From JBBQTU01 sp038213005 (GTDB lineage Bacteria > Planctomycetota > Phycisphaerae > Tepidisphaerales > Tepidisphaeraceae), in NCBI GenBank assembly GCA_038213005.1, contig JBBQTU010000011.1:1-37569 (forward strand): 37,569 nt of DNA. The letters are read 5' to 3'. Within the stretch, counting starts at the first letter, position 1; each line of letters starts with the position of its first letter. The notes under the pieces are model-generated. The model had not been told where the DNA came from. It searched no databases and worked only from the letters and a program-made list of their open reading frames with translations. The translations under genes were made by a program, and so were the position numbers. Shown here in pieces: positions 8,402 through 15,886 of the stretch.

Positions 8402-9270
8402 GCCTGTTCCTCCAGCTCGCGCCGGCCGACGGCGCCCGTGATGAAGATGCCCTGGCCTTGCGTTACCGTGCCGATGCGGATCATGCCGTCGGGCGCGTCG
8501 GGGCTGGTGAACAGCAGCTCGTGATCCTCCCCATCATGCAGCGCATGGCAGAGCGCCGGCTTGTGGTCCTGGGCCGAGAGGCGCCCGGCGTCGCTGTGGA
8601 TGGGAATGGCCGTTCCGGACAGCTCGGCCGCCACGTGGCTCAGGTCCGTAATGTGCCGCAGATCCCGCGACAACCCATCGCTGATGTCGATCATGGCGGT
8701 GAGGCGACCCGAGGAGGCCAGTTTCCGCGCCAGTTCCACCCGCGGCTCAAAATCCATATGCCGGCCAAGGATGCTGCCTCCCAGCGGCCCGCTGACATAG
8801 ATGCCATCGCCCACGCGAGCTCCTGATCGGGTGACCGGGGCGATCCCGGCCGACCGCCCCAGGATCGACACCGTCATGACGAGCTTGCCATCCCATGATG
8901 CGGTGTCGCCGCCGACGATGCGGCAGTCAAAGCGTGACCCCGCCTCGCTCATCCCGCGATACAGCGCCTGTGCATACGCCTGCCCCACGCCGCGCGGCAG
9001 AGCGACGGTGACGACGGCCGCCGCGGGCAGACACGCCATGGCCGCACAATCCGATAGATTCCGGTTCATCACCTTCCGCCCGATCTGCTCGGGCGAATGC
9101 ACGCGCGAATCAAAGTGAACGCCGTCCATCACCTGGTCCACGCCCACCAGCAGCAGGTCGCCGGCTGGCCAGTTCAGCACAGCCAGATCATCCCCTGGCG
9201 GCACGCGCACAAAGTCATCCGCCCGGTGCTGGGCGATGATCCACTTGATAAAGTCAAACTCTCCGGCCAT
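8383..9270 (-). CDS. thiL: Thiamine-monophosphate kinase
   Basis: ATP-dependent kinase that converts thiamine phosphate to the active cofactor thiamine diphosphate. The 295-residue protein carries the AIR-synthase-like fold signatures in order: PPGDDLAVL near residue 24, VGVDQVMDGVHF around 42-53, NRNLSDCAAM around 70, GGDTASW near 120, DISDGLSRDL near 195 and GEDHELLF near 250. Metal-binding aspartates are present in each. It appears to be the first gene of a run with tsaE (19-bp overlap) and dinB. No TPP riboswitch was recognised in the 389 bp before it. Confidence 0.94.
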   Translation of the reverse strand: MAGEFDFIKWIIAQHRADDFVRVPPGDDLAVLNWPAGDLLLVGVDQVMDGVHFDSRVHSPEQIGRKVMNRNLSDCAAMACLPAAAVVTVALPRGVGQAYAQALYRGMSEAGSRFDCRIVGGDTASWDGKLVMTVSILGRSAGIAPVTRSGARVGDGIYVSGPLGGSILGRHMDFEPRVELARKLASSGRLTAMIDISDGLSRDLRHITDLSHVAAELSGTAIPIHSDAGRLSAQDHKPALCHALHDGEDHELLFTSPDAPDGMIRIGTVTQGQGIFITGAVGRRELEEQAWQHSL

Positions 9271-9659
9271 GTCCCGCTAAGGTTATACCGGCGGCCCGGT
9301 CCGTGCCACCACGGCGGGCATGGGGTGTGGCAACCGACCGACTCACGTCGGCCGCTCGCTGGAAACGCTCACTCAAAGCCGTTCGCCACAACCAGTCTCG
9401 TTTGTTTCCCCGCTGGGTCGGCAAGGCCGCAGGGCTTCCCGACCGTATCCGGCTCCTCAGGACGGTAAACCGTTACGGTGAATGTCACCCAGATTGAATC
9501 GCGTCCTTTTGGATTTTTTCATTTTGGCCAAAATCATTGTACCGGTGATCCGACGCTCTGGGAATCGGTCGCTCAAGGGCAGAATCCGCTTGCGATTCCC
9601 AGGCAGCAGATCAAAACTATGGTGATCCCATGTTCTCGGCCTGATGCTCAGGCACCTGG
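9271..9659. other. Gene-free interval between thiL and the UspA gene
   Basis: No convincing gene. Two symmetric elements stand out. One is a perfect 14-bp palindrome, ATTTTGGCCAAAAT, at 9521-9534. The other is a 10-bp inverted repeat, CTGGGAATCG at 9558-9567 with its complement at 9593-9602, lying just past the UspA stop. The latter has no T-run on either side, so it is not a standard terminator. The frames here look non-coding. Confidence 0.5.
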
Positions 9660-10583
9660 TCAAACCACCGCTTTGCGCACCACCTCGACGGAACAAGCGG
9701 CTTGCGTTGCCACCGCCGCTGAAACACTGCCGAGCATAAACCGCTCTGTTCGGCTGAGTCCTCTTGCACCGACAAAGATGCAGTCGGCGTTCCACTGCTC
9801 GGCCTGGGTAATCAGAACCCTTTTCGGGTCGCCTTCCTGCCGCACCGGGGTTGCCCGAAGTCCCGCGGCACGCAACTTATCCGCCGCCTCTTCAGTTATT
9901 CGAGGCGTCCAGTCCGATCCCTCTTTGTATCCCAGGTTTTCAAGGAAGACCGGCATGGCCGTGGCAAGCCTGATGTCGATGGCCATAACGACCTTCACCT
10001 CGGTGTCGGCCGGCCAATTCCGCCTGGCCACGGCGGTGACCGCCAGATCCGCATTCGGCGAGGCGTCAACTCCCACGACAATCCGAACCGGGCCGCCCTC
10101 GCGATCGGGACGCTGGCGATCTACCCGCACGGAGCACGGGGCGTATCGGACAACCTTCTGTGACACGCTGCCGATGAAAAGCCGGCCCATGGCGGACAGG
10201 CCTTGCGAGCCAACCACCACCAGGTCCGCCTTCCACTGGCCGGCCATCATAATAAGCGATTCCTGCGGGGAACCGACCGCGACATCGGCATGAACCCGCC
10301 AGGTGGGGAATTGCTCACCGAGGAGGCTTAGAGCCCGGACCGACACCGTCCGCGCCTGGGCCATGGCGTCCGCCGCCAGCGTGTGCGCCATTTTCATAAT
10401 GGGCGTCATCTGCTGCAGCGTCAGGGCGCTCGAGGGGTCAAAGTACGAAGCCGGCAAATCCGGACACACATCGGCAACAGTTAAAACCATCGCCTCGGTA
10501 TCGCCCGGCAGGCCCGCCCGGTGAAGTCCTTTGATCGCGGCATCAGCACATTCAGAACCATCGTATCCGATCAAGACTTTCAT
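9660..10583 (-). CDS. Tandem universal stress protein (two UspA domains)
   Basis: A 307-residue cytoplasmic protein of two UspA domains in a row. Domain 1 (about 1-155) begins MKVLIGYDGSECADAA and ends with the nucleotide loop GSQGLSAMGRLFIGSVSQ. Domain 2 (about 165-303) begins VRIVVGVDASPNADLA and ends GARGLSRTERFMLGSVSA. Both keep the G-2x-G-9x-G-S/T pattern of ATP-binding members, although the second has Glu-Arg within the loop. Tandem Usp proteins act in survival under starvation, redox or hypoxic stress. GGAGA seven bases before the ATG supports the start. Its neighbours are decayed stress or membrane genes, so this may be the intact survivor of a larger stress-gene cluster. Confidence 0.93.
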   Translation of the reverse strand: MKVLIGYDGSECADAAIKGLHRAGLPGDTEAMVLTVADVCPDLPASYFDPSSALTLQQMTPIMKMAHTLAADAMAQARTVSVRALSLLGEQFPTWRVHADVAVGSPQESLIMMAGQWKADLVVVGSQGLSAMGRLFIGSVSQKVVRYAPCSVRVDRQRPDREGGPVRIVVGVDASPNADLAVTAVARRNWPADTEVKVVMAIDIRLATAMPVFLENLGYKEGSDWTPRITEEAADKLRAAGLRATPVRQEGDPKRVLITQAEQWNADCIFVGARGLSRTERFMLGSVSAAVATQAACSVEVVRKAVV

Positions 10584-11216
10584 GTGAGTTCTCCGTTGAA
10601 AGCCAAATCACCCGCACGCCCTTGAAACCAGTGACTCATCCGGCCTTTTGAACCGTCAGGGCCTGCCTCTATCAATAGGTTTCGAGAATCCTGATCAATA
10701 TCTCCTCATTCTCCCGTTCCTGACCCTTCAATGAGAAGCCAACGCAATTGTGTCTGATCATTGTGCCCTCTGAATGGAATCGGCAAGCGAACTCATCTTG
10801 CGGAATCGCAAAATGCGTTCCTCCTGACCGGAGTGGTCGGCGACTGCTGGGCCAAGGTTTGCACCACGGCCAGGCTAGCCTCTCATAGGCCCCGAAGGGA
10901 GTTGGTCAAGAGAGCGGTCGTCGTTGAATGAGACGCCGGTGCATTTCACACTTGGCGTGGAGGTATTGCGAGCCGTGCCAGCAGCAAGACCAGCGGCCCG
11001 ATCAGTGCGCTGCCAAGAGGTCCCATTTTGACTGCGCCATCAGCCTGCGGGTCGTCTCATTTCGGCAGTGCCTGGACGGCAGCGGTTGACAAAGCTGTTA
11101 CGCAACCGGTTCATGGCAGTACAATCCCATCGGCATGGACGACGCAAGCACGATTTTCCGGTCACCAAGTACGCCGCCAGCAGCGCCAGGTCAGGCTCCG
11201 CAAAGCCTGACTTGGC
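10584..11216. other. Long spacer with gene debris
   Basis: No intact gene is visible over 633 bp. The minus strand holds a short CBS/protease-like fragment (10793-10879). Just upstream is a 26-codon frame starting at MGPLGSALIGPLVLLLARL, which reads like a broken membrane protein. The plus strand near 11068-11216 leads into a phospholipase-D-like tail interrupted by stops. The whole stretch has the look of decayed coding sequence rather than regulatory DNA. Confidence 0.45.
10793..10879 (-). pseudogene. Fragment related to the CBS region of a site-2-protease-like protein
   Basis: A 28-residue frame reads ...VVQTLAQQSPTTPVRR... and ends in a stop. It is clearly related to GLMQALTWQSPTTPGG in the fragment at 11521-11859; the two DNA stretches share a perfect 20-bp match (10828-10847 and 11754-11773) with similar flanks. 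In M50 peptidases with CBS pairs this is the junction between the two CBS motifs. So this seems to be the scrap of a second, paralogous gene. Confidence 0.4.
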
Positions 11217-11495
11217 ATGGTCAACTTCGAGATCATGCTGCGTATCCATGACGCCACGCTGGCCGCGACGGCTCGGCATCAATTCGAAACTGACTTGGCC
11301 CAGCGTGCCACACCGATCACGCGCGAAGTGCTCAAATATCAAGGCTCATGGTGGGAACGACTGAAGCAGCGTCTTGCATACTGTTTGTTTGTCCGCTTGG
11401 ACCCCGAACTGGCGGCGATCAAGTTGCGGATGTGGCAGCTTCGTCGAAACCGGTTCCTGCAGCGTGCCAAACGCACCCGCAGCGACGGTGCGTGA
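11217..11495 (+). pseudogene. C-terminal remnant of a phospholipase-D family/cardiolipin synthase gene
   Basis: A 92-codon frame reads like the last part of a ClsB-type cardiolipin synthase. NFEIMLRIHDATLAATAR corresponds to the strand after the second HKD motif, and WWERLKQRLAYCLFVRLDP to the basic, amphipathic end of such enzymes. The catalytic HxKxxxxD motifs are absent and an in-frame stop lies nine bases before the first ATG, so no working enzyme can be made. It is the only plus-strand element in a minus-strand neighbourhood. The family call rests on pattern memory; a fold search would settle it. Confidence 0.5.
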
Positions 11496-11520
11496 GACGT
11501 CGGGCAAGGGTGTGCGTCAA

Positions 11521-11859
11521 TCAGGCGCCGGCCTGTGGCAGCGCGGGCGGCACGACGCTGCTGGCGCGTCCTTTCAGGGCAGCCTCAATCATCAGGAATG
11601 CGCCCGTGTTGTCCGAGGTCACCCAAACGACCGAGACGCCGCTGCAGGTCACGGGTACGCAGGGGCACTGGCATTCCTGCAAGCGGGCGAACAGCGTCTC
11701 CAGCATCTCGCCAGCTTCGACCACAGGGGATTCGCGTTGCATCACGGCGCCACCCGGAGTGGTCGGCGACTGCCAGGTCAGGGCTTGCATCAGGCCGCAG
11801 CGCGTCGAGACACCGGCCATCGTGCCGCGTGATAGACCTGGTACGCGGATATTGGACAA
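11521..11859 (-). pseudogene. C-terminal CBS-domain fragment (site-2-protease-like)
   Basis: The frame encodes about 110 residues that match only the second CBS motif of M50 (S2P) peptidases with CBS pairs: SPVVEAGEMLETLFARLQEC, then VTCSGVSVVWVTSDNTGAFLMIEAALKG. The metalloprotease part (HExxH, LDG) and first CBS motif are missing, and only a TTG or an internal ATG could start it. It lies 16 bp downstream of zupT on the same strand, so it may still be transcribed. A small free CBS protein is possible but less likely than a truncated gene, given the related scrap at 10793-10879. Confidence 0.5.
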
Positions 11860-11875
11860 GGAGCCAAGGCGTTGA

Positions 11876-12733
11876 TCATTTCAGCAGCAGCAGGCTCACC
11901 GCCATCAGCGCCATGCCGCCGACAATCCCAGCCAGGACTTCATGACTGCGGCCGTACTGACGCGCGGTGGGGAGCAGTTCATCAATGGAGATATAAACCA
12001 TCACGCCGGCGACACCCGCAAAAACCAGCCCCATGAGTTGCAGGGGCAAGAACCAGTCCAGCGTCAGCGCCGCCACGATACCGCCCAGTGGCTCGGCCAA
12101 ACCGGAGAGAAACGACAGCGAAAACGCCAGACCGCGCCGGCCCGTGGCGAAATAGATGGGGACAGAAACGCTGACGCCTTCCGGGATGTTGTGCAGCGCA
12201 ACGGCAATGGCGATGGCTACACCGGCGCGCGGATCTTCCAACGCGGCCAAGAAGGTCGCCATCCCCTCCGGGAAATTGTGGATGGCGATGGCGAGCGCGG
12301 TGAACAGCCCCATCCGCCACAAGCCGCGCTGTTGTCCCCCCGGCGAACCGCTGGCCGTTGGCTTGGCCTTGAGCAGTTCAAGGTCGGCGTCCGCCCGCAA
12401 TTCGTGCGGGTTCTCGGCCTTGGGCACCAGCGCGTCAACGATCGCCATGGCGAACAGGCCGCCGAAGAAACCGAGGTTAGCCAGCCAGCCGGCAGTGGTG
12501 GCGCTGAAGTGCCGGGCGAGGCTGCTCGTCGCCTTTGGCAGGATTTCGACAAAAGAAACGTACAGCATGACGCCCGCGGAAAAGGCCAGCGACAAGGCCA
12601 TCAGACGCAGGTTGGTACGCTTGGCAAAGAAGGCCAAGGCGCTGCCCAGCCCGGTGGCCAGTCCCGCCAGCAGTGTCAGGCCGAACGCGAACGCCAGTCC
12701 GCCGGCCGTGAAGTTGGGTAGTGAATGTTCCAC
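11876..12733 (-). CDS. zupT: ZIP-family zinc transporter (ZupT-like)
   Basis: Inner-membrane importer of Zn2+ and other divalent metals. The 285-residue protein has about eight hydrophobic segments. It carries the two metal-site motifs typical of ZupT, HNFPEGMATF in helix IV and HNIPEGVSVS in helix V, and FVEILPKA in helix II. A hydrophilic loop (about 105-135) links helices III and IV. Translation begins at a GTG preceded closely by GAGGGAGG. It is the last intact gene of the run starting at terC (17068), following a small ORF by 12 bp. Co-transcription with a TerC protein and an ABC exporter suggests a shared role in metal or envelope stress. Confidence 0.93.
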   Translation of the reverse strand: MEHSLPNFTAGGLAFAFGLTLLAGLATGLGSALAFFAKRTNLRLMALSLAFSAGVMLYVSFVEILPKATSSLARHFSATTAGWLANLGFFGGLFAMAIVDALVPKAENPHELRADADLELLKAKPTASGSPGGQQRGLWRMGLFTALAIAIHNFPEGMATFLAALEDPRAGVAIAIAVALHNIPEGVSVSVPIYFATGRRGLAFSLSFLSGLAEPLGGIVAALTLDWFLPLQLMGLVFAGVAGVMVYISIDELLPTARQYGRSHEVLAGIVGGMALMAVSLLLLK

Positions 12734-12745
12734 AGCCTCCCTCGG

Positions 12746-12871
12746 TCAACTGCCTGCCTGCGTCCGTCCCTGTTCCCGGCGCAGACGTTGCACGTTATCT
12801 TGTAGTGTCTTCAACTGCCGTTGAAGGTCACCGATCTGGTCATAGGGCAAGGGGCCTTGGTCAACAGCCAT
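12746..12871 (-). CDS. Small coiled-coil ORF between hlyD-like gene and zupT
   Basis: A 41-residue frame starting at MAVDQGPLPYDQ and continuing IGDLQRQLKTLQDNVQRLRRE, a heptad-like, charged helix. It fills the space between the fusion-protein gene (34 bp upstream) and zupT (12 bp downstream), as expected of a real operon member. A TTG overlapping the upstream stop codon could also start it, adding 15 residues. No family recognised. Confidence 0.4.
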   Translation of the reverse strand: MAVDQGPLPYDQIGDLQRQLKTLQDNVQRLRREQGRTQAGS

Positions 12872-12905
12872 GCCCCAACACCGCTTTCGGAGGTCGCCGA
12901 TGAGT

Positions 12906-14009
12906 CTATTGTGCAACTGGTTCGGTGGCAGGTCCCCGCGGTGACGTCGCTGGGGCGGCACTGAGGCTGCTGGCCTGGATGTAGACGTCCATCTGCTGCC
13001 CGACGTAGATGGGCATCTCACGGCGGTCAAAGCGGTAAATCACCTGCAGAACGCGGGTGTCCACGCGTTCGGTGTTCTCGCCGGTCAACGACCTCTTGGG
13101 CACGACAAACGGCTCGAACCGCACGAAAGCCAAGTCCACGCGGATGCTCTTGTTCCCCTGCAGGAATCCCACGGCGGGCGCGGTGGGCATGACTCGCCAG
13201 GCATCATGCTCATCGACGTCGACTCGTATGTGCAGCGGCGAGATGCCACCCAGCAGAACCAGCGGTGTGGCCAGTACGCCGCTTGGCGCGTACTCCCCCT
13301 TGCGGGTTTTCACCTGGAGAACCTGGCCGTCCACGGGCGAACGAATCAGGTGTCGATCGATCTGCGCCTGGGTACTGCTGACATCGGCCTCGGCGGCGGC
13401 GACCTCGGCGCGGGAGACCTCGATCTCCTGCTTCCAAGCACCGGCCTTGATGCGGTCCAACTCCGCCTGAGCCTGGCGCAGGCTCGGCTCGCCGATCTTA
13501 ACGGCGAACATCCGTTGCTCGTACTCTTCCTGGCTGGCAGCACCCGTGTTCTTGATGACTTCTATGCGCTTCAACTGGCTACGAAATTGATCCAAGGCGG
13601 CCTGAGCCTGAGCAACCTTTGCCTCGGCGGGCGGGAGATCCTCGGGCCGGGGCTGCGCAACCAGGCTGGCCAGCTTCTGCTGGGCGACCTGCAGCGCCGC
13701 CTTCTTGACGACCAAGTCAGCCTGGTGGTCCCAGTCGTCGATCTTAAACAGCAGGTCGCCGGTCTTGACGCGGTCCCCGACCTGAACGGGCACGTCCAGG
13801 ACTATGCCGGCCATGGGGATGCCGACGGAGATGTTCTCCGTGTTGGTCTCGACCAGTCCGACACCAGCCACGTAGGAGGCATACGGGGGCGGCGGTGGAT
13901 CGGATACTGCCGGAACCGGGCGAGTGGGCCGGCTCTGGCTGAGCACGACGTAGATGCCGAACGACGCCCCGGCCACAGCCAGCAGCGGGATCAGGTAGTT
14001 TCGTATCAT
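12906..14009 (-). CDS. HlyD-type periplasmic adaptor (membrane fusion protein) of an ABC exporter
   Basis: A 367-residue membrane fusion protein. The N-terminus is an uncleaved signal anchor (YLIPLLAVAGASFGIYVVL). The first half-lipoyl domain follows (GIVLDVPVQVGDRVKTGDLLFKID, about 66-92), then a long alpha-helical hairpin (about 100-205, LAS..., QAQAALDQFRSQLKRIEV). The second half-lipoyl domain is at HLIRSPVDGQVLQVKTRKGEY, with beta-barrel sequence to the end. It resembles DevB-type adaptors that work with DevC/DevA-like permease and ATPase, which lie directly upstream. The start overlaps the ATPase stop by four bases (ATGA). The Pro-rich tail after residue 345 is unusual but short. The outer-membrane partner is not in the window. 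Confidence 0.9.
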   Translation of the reverse strand: MIRNYLIPLLAVAGASFGIYVVLSQSRPTRPVPAVSDPPPPPYASYVAGVGLVETNTENISVGIPMAGIVLDVPVQVGDRVKTGDLLFKIDDWDHQADLVVKKAALQVAQQKLASLVAQPRPEDLPPAEAKVAQAQAALDQFRSQLKRIEVIKNTGAASQEEYEQRMFAVKIGEPSLRQAQAELDRIKAGAWKQEIEVSRAEVAAAEADVSSTQAQIDRHLIRSPVDGQVLQVKTRKGEYAPSGVLATPLVLLGGISPLHIRVDVDEHDAWRVMPTAPAVGFLQGNKSIRVDLAFVRFEPFVVPKRSLTGENTERVDTRVLQVIYRFDRREMPIYVGQQMDVYIQASSLSAAPATSPRGPATEPVAQ

Positions 14010-14731
14010 GTATCAGTTCCTTTCCAAGGGTCATCTGGGGGGCCCACATGCACGATCCGCCCGTCGTCCATCCGCGCAATGCGGTCGGCAAAGTCGAAGA
14101 TGCGGGCATCATGGGTCACCACGACGAGCGAGCGGCCCGTCCCGAGCGCCATTGCCCGCAGCAACTCCATGACCATCCGTCCGGTGTCGTGGTCCAGAGA
14201 GCTGGTCGGCTCGTCGCAGACGATCAGCCGCGGACAGTGCACCAGCGACCGGGCGATGGCGACGCGCTGCTGCTGTCCGCCGGACAGTTCGGGGGGCAGA
14301 CTGGTCACTCGGCCGGCCAACCCCATGAGACCGCACATGGCGGATGCCTGGCCCATCGCATCGCCCCGGCGCACCTTGTTGATCAGCAGAGGAATGGCGA
14401 TGTTCTCCTTCGCCGAGAGCATCGGCAACAGGTTGAACGCCTGGAACACGAAACCGATATTGACAGCTCGGAAGGCGGTGAGCTCCTGCCGTGACATGGC
14501 ATTCAGATCGCGGCCGAGGACCTGGCATTCCCCCTCGTCCTGGTTGAGTATGCCGGCCATGACCGAGATCAGCGTGGTCTTGCCGCAGCCGGAGGGGCCC
14601 ACCAGCATCATCAACTCCCCGGCGCGAACTTCCAAATCGATGCCACGCAGCGCCTGCACCTTCGTGTTGCCGGTGCCGTAGGCCTTCTTGAGGCCGCGGC
14701 AACGGACCGCGATGTCGTTCGCTTCATTCAT
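14006..14731 (-). CDS. ABC transporter ATPase (LolD/MacB/DevA type)
   Basis: A 241-residue nucleotide-binding subunit. Walker A is GPSGCGKTT near residue 45 and the Q-loop is FVFQAFNLLP. The ABC signature is LSGGQQQRVAIARSL, Walker B is RLIVCDEPTSSLD, and the switch histidine is in VVVTHD. The VQALRGIDLEVRAGE opening is typical of the LolCDE/MacB mechanotransmission group, which couples ATP use to FtsX-type permeases rather than to a transport channel. One base separates it from the permease stop, and its own stop overlaps the start of the hlyD-like gene, so the three products are made together. Confidence 0.95.
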   Translation of the reverse strand: MNEANDIAVRCRGLKKAYGTGNTKVQALRGIDLEVRAGELMMLVGPSGCGKTTLISVMAGILNQDEGECQVLGRDLNAMSRQELTAFRAVNIGFVFQAFNLLPMLSAKENIAIPLLINKVRRGDAMGQASAMCGLMGLAGRVTSLPPELSGGQQQRVAIARSLVHCPRLIVCDEPTSSLDHDTGRMVMELLRAMALGTGRSLVVVTHDARIFDFADRIARMDDGRIVHVGPPDDPWKGTDT

Positions 14732-14732
14732 G

Positions 14733-15869
14733 TCAGCCCTTAAACACGATGGCAGGTTCCATCCGCAAGACCTTGCGGATGCTGATGAGTGCCGAGGCCA
14801 CGCAGATCAGCAGGATGGACAACGCGCTGAGGACCGGAATCTGCCAGGGCAGAATGAAGGCGAGCTCGCCCTCACTTCCCAGTGTGCCTACGAGTGCCGC
14901 GATGCCTATGCCCAGCCCGTAACCGATCATCCCGACAGTCAGTGACTGCAGAAGGATCATCCGCAGCAGGATTGCATCGGTGGCCCCCATGGCCTTCATC
15001 GTCCCGAAGTAACGCAGGTTATCCAGCGTGAAGTTGTAGAAAGTCTGCCCGGCGATCACCGTTCCTATGACAAACCCCAGGGCCACGACGATCCCGAAGT
15101 TGATGGGGATGCCCGTGCTCTCCAGGAAGTAGCCCACCGTCAGGGCCGAGAAGTCGCGCTGGGTGTAAGCCGCGAGCCCCGTTCGCCGGGTGATATTCTG
15201 GCACAGCCGCTGCGGGTCCTCGCCAGGCTTGGCCTTGACCAGCACGAAGGACAGTAGCTTCCGTTCTCGCGGAGCGAAGGAAGTGGCCCGTGTGTAGGTG
15301 GTGTAGATCACCGGCTGGGATTGGAACGTCCGCGAGACATGGCAGATGCCGACGACCACGGCCCGGTTATCGTTGAGCTCCAGCGTGTCGCCGATCCCCA
15401 GAGGCTCGGACGCTTGGCCAGGCTGCCGGGGCGGACGGGCCAGTTTGCCCGATGCGCTCACATCATCCACGATCACGCCCTGGCTTCGGCGGAGGTCTTC
15501 CAGCCGGCCCTGGACCATCGCCGGCCCGCCGATGAGCGTGGCATCATCCAGGCCGACGACGTTGCACGTCTGGAAGGAACCGTTCTCCAGTCGGGCTTTG
15601 AGCAGGCCCTTGTACAGGGGCACGGCCCATTGGACCCCCTCGACGCTGCGGACGCGAAACAGTTGCGTGTCCTGCATGGGCTTGACATCGTCGATGAACT
15701 GGACCTTGGCGTCCATGACCCAGATGTCAGGCAGCCCCGTATCGGCGATGAAACCGAAGGTCCGCGTCATGAGCCCCACAAAGATGGCCGCCTGCTGAGT
15801 CATCAGCAGCGTGGCAAAGGTCAGGCCGACGATGATCCCCACGTACTTGGCCCGGTCGCCGACCAGCAT
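14733..15869 (-). CDS. FtsX-like ABC permease (DevC type)
   Basis: A 378-residue permease with one N-terminal membrane helix (KYVGIIVGLTFATLLMTQQAAIF), a periplasmic domain of about 200 residues, and three C-terminal helices (IVVALGFVIGTVIAGQTF, MILLQSLTVGMIGYGLG, VLSALSILLICVASALI). This is the FtsX/DevC topology. It ends with RKVLRMEPAIVFKG, the usual end of such permeases. It forms a complex with the downstream ATPase and adaptor. The first ATG (15869) lacks a ribosome-binding site. The frame stays open seven codons further to an ATA overlapping the terC stop, with GAGGTG six bases before it. Those residues (NVIALK) look like the proper N-terminus, so the true start may be non-standard. 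Confidence 0.9.
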   Translation of the reverse strand: MLVGDRAKYVGIIVGLTFATLLMTQQAAIFVGLMTRTFGFIADTGLPDIWVMDAKVQFIDDVKPMQDTQLFRVRSVEGVQWAVPLYKGLLKARLENGSFQTCNVVGLDDATLIGGPAMVQGRLEDLRRSQGVIVDDVSASGKLARPPRQPGQASEPLGIGDTLELNDNRAVVVGICHVSRTFQSQPVIYTTYTRATSFAPRERKLLSFVLVKAKPGEDPQRLCQNITRRTGLAAYTQRDFSALTVGYFLESTGIPINFGIVVALGFVIGTVIAGQTFYNFTLDNLRYFGTMKAMGATDAILLRMILLQSLTVGMIGYGLGIGIAALVGTLGSEGELAFILPWQIPVLSALSILLICVASALISIRKVLRMEPAIVFKG

Positions 15870-15886
15870 CTTGAGGGCGATGACGT

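Noticed and set aside
9271..9480. A tRNA-like fold near CTGGGTCGGCAAGGCCGC
   Set aside because: No cloverleaf with proper anticodon and T-arm (GGTTCRA) could be built.
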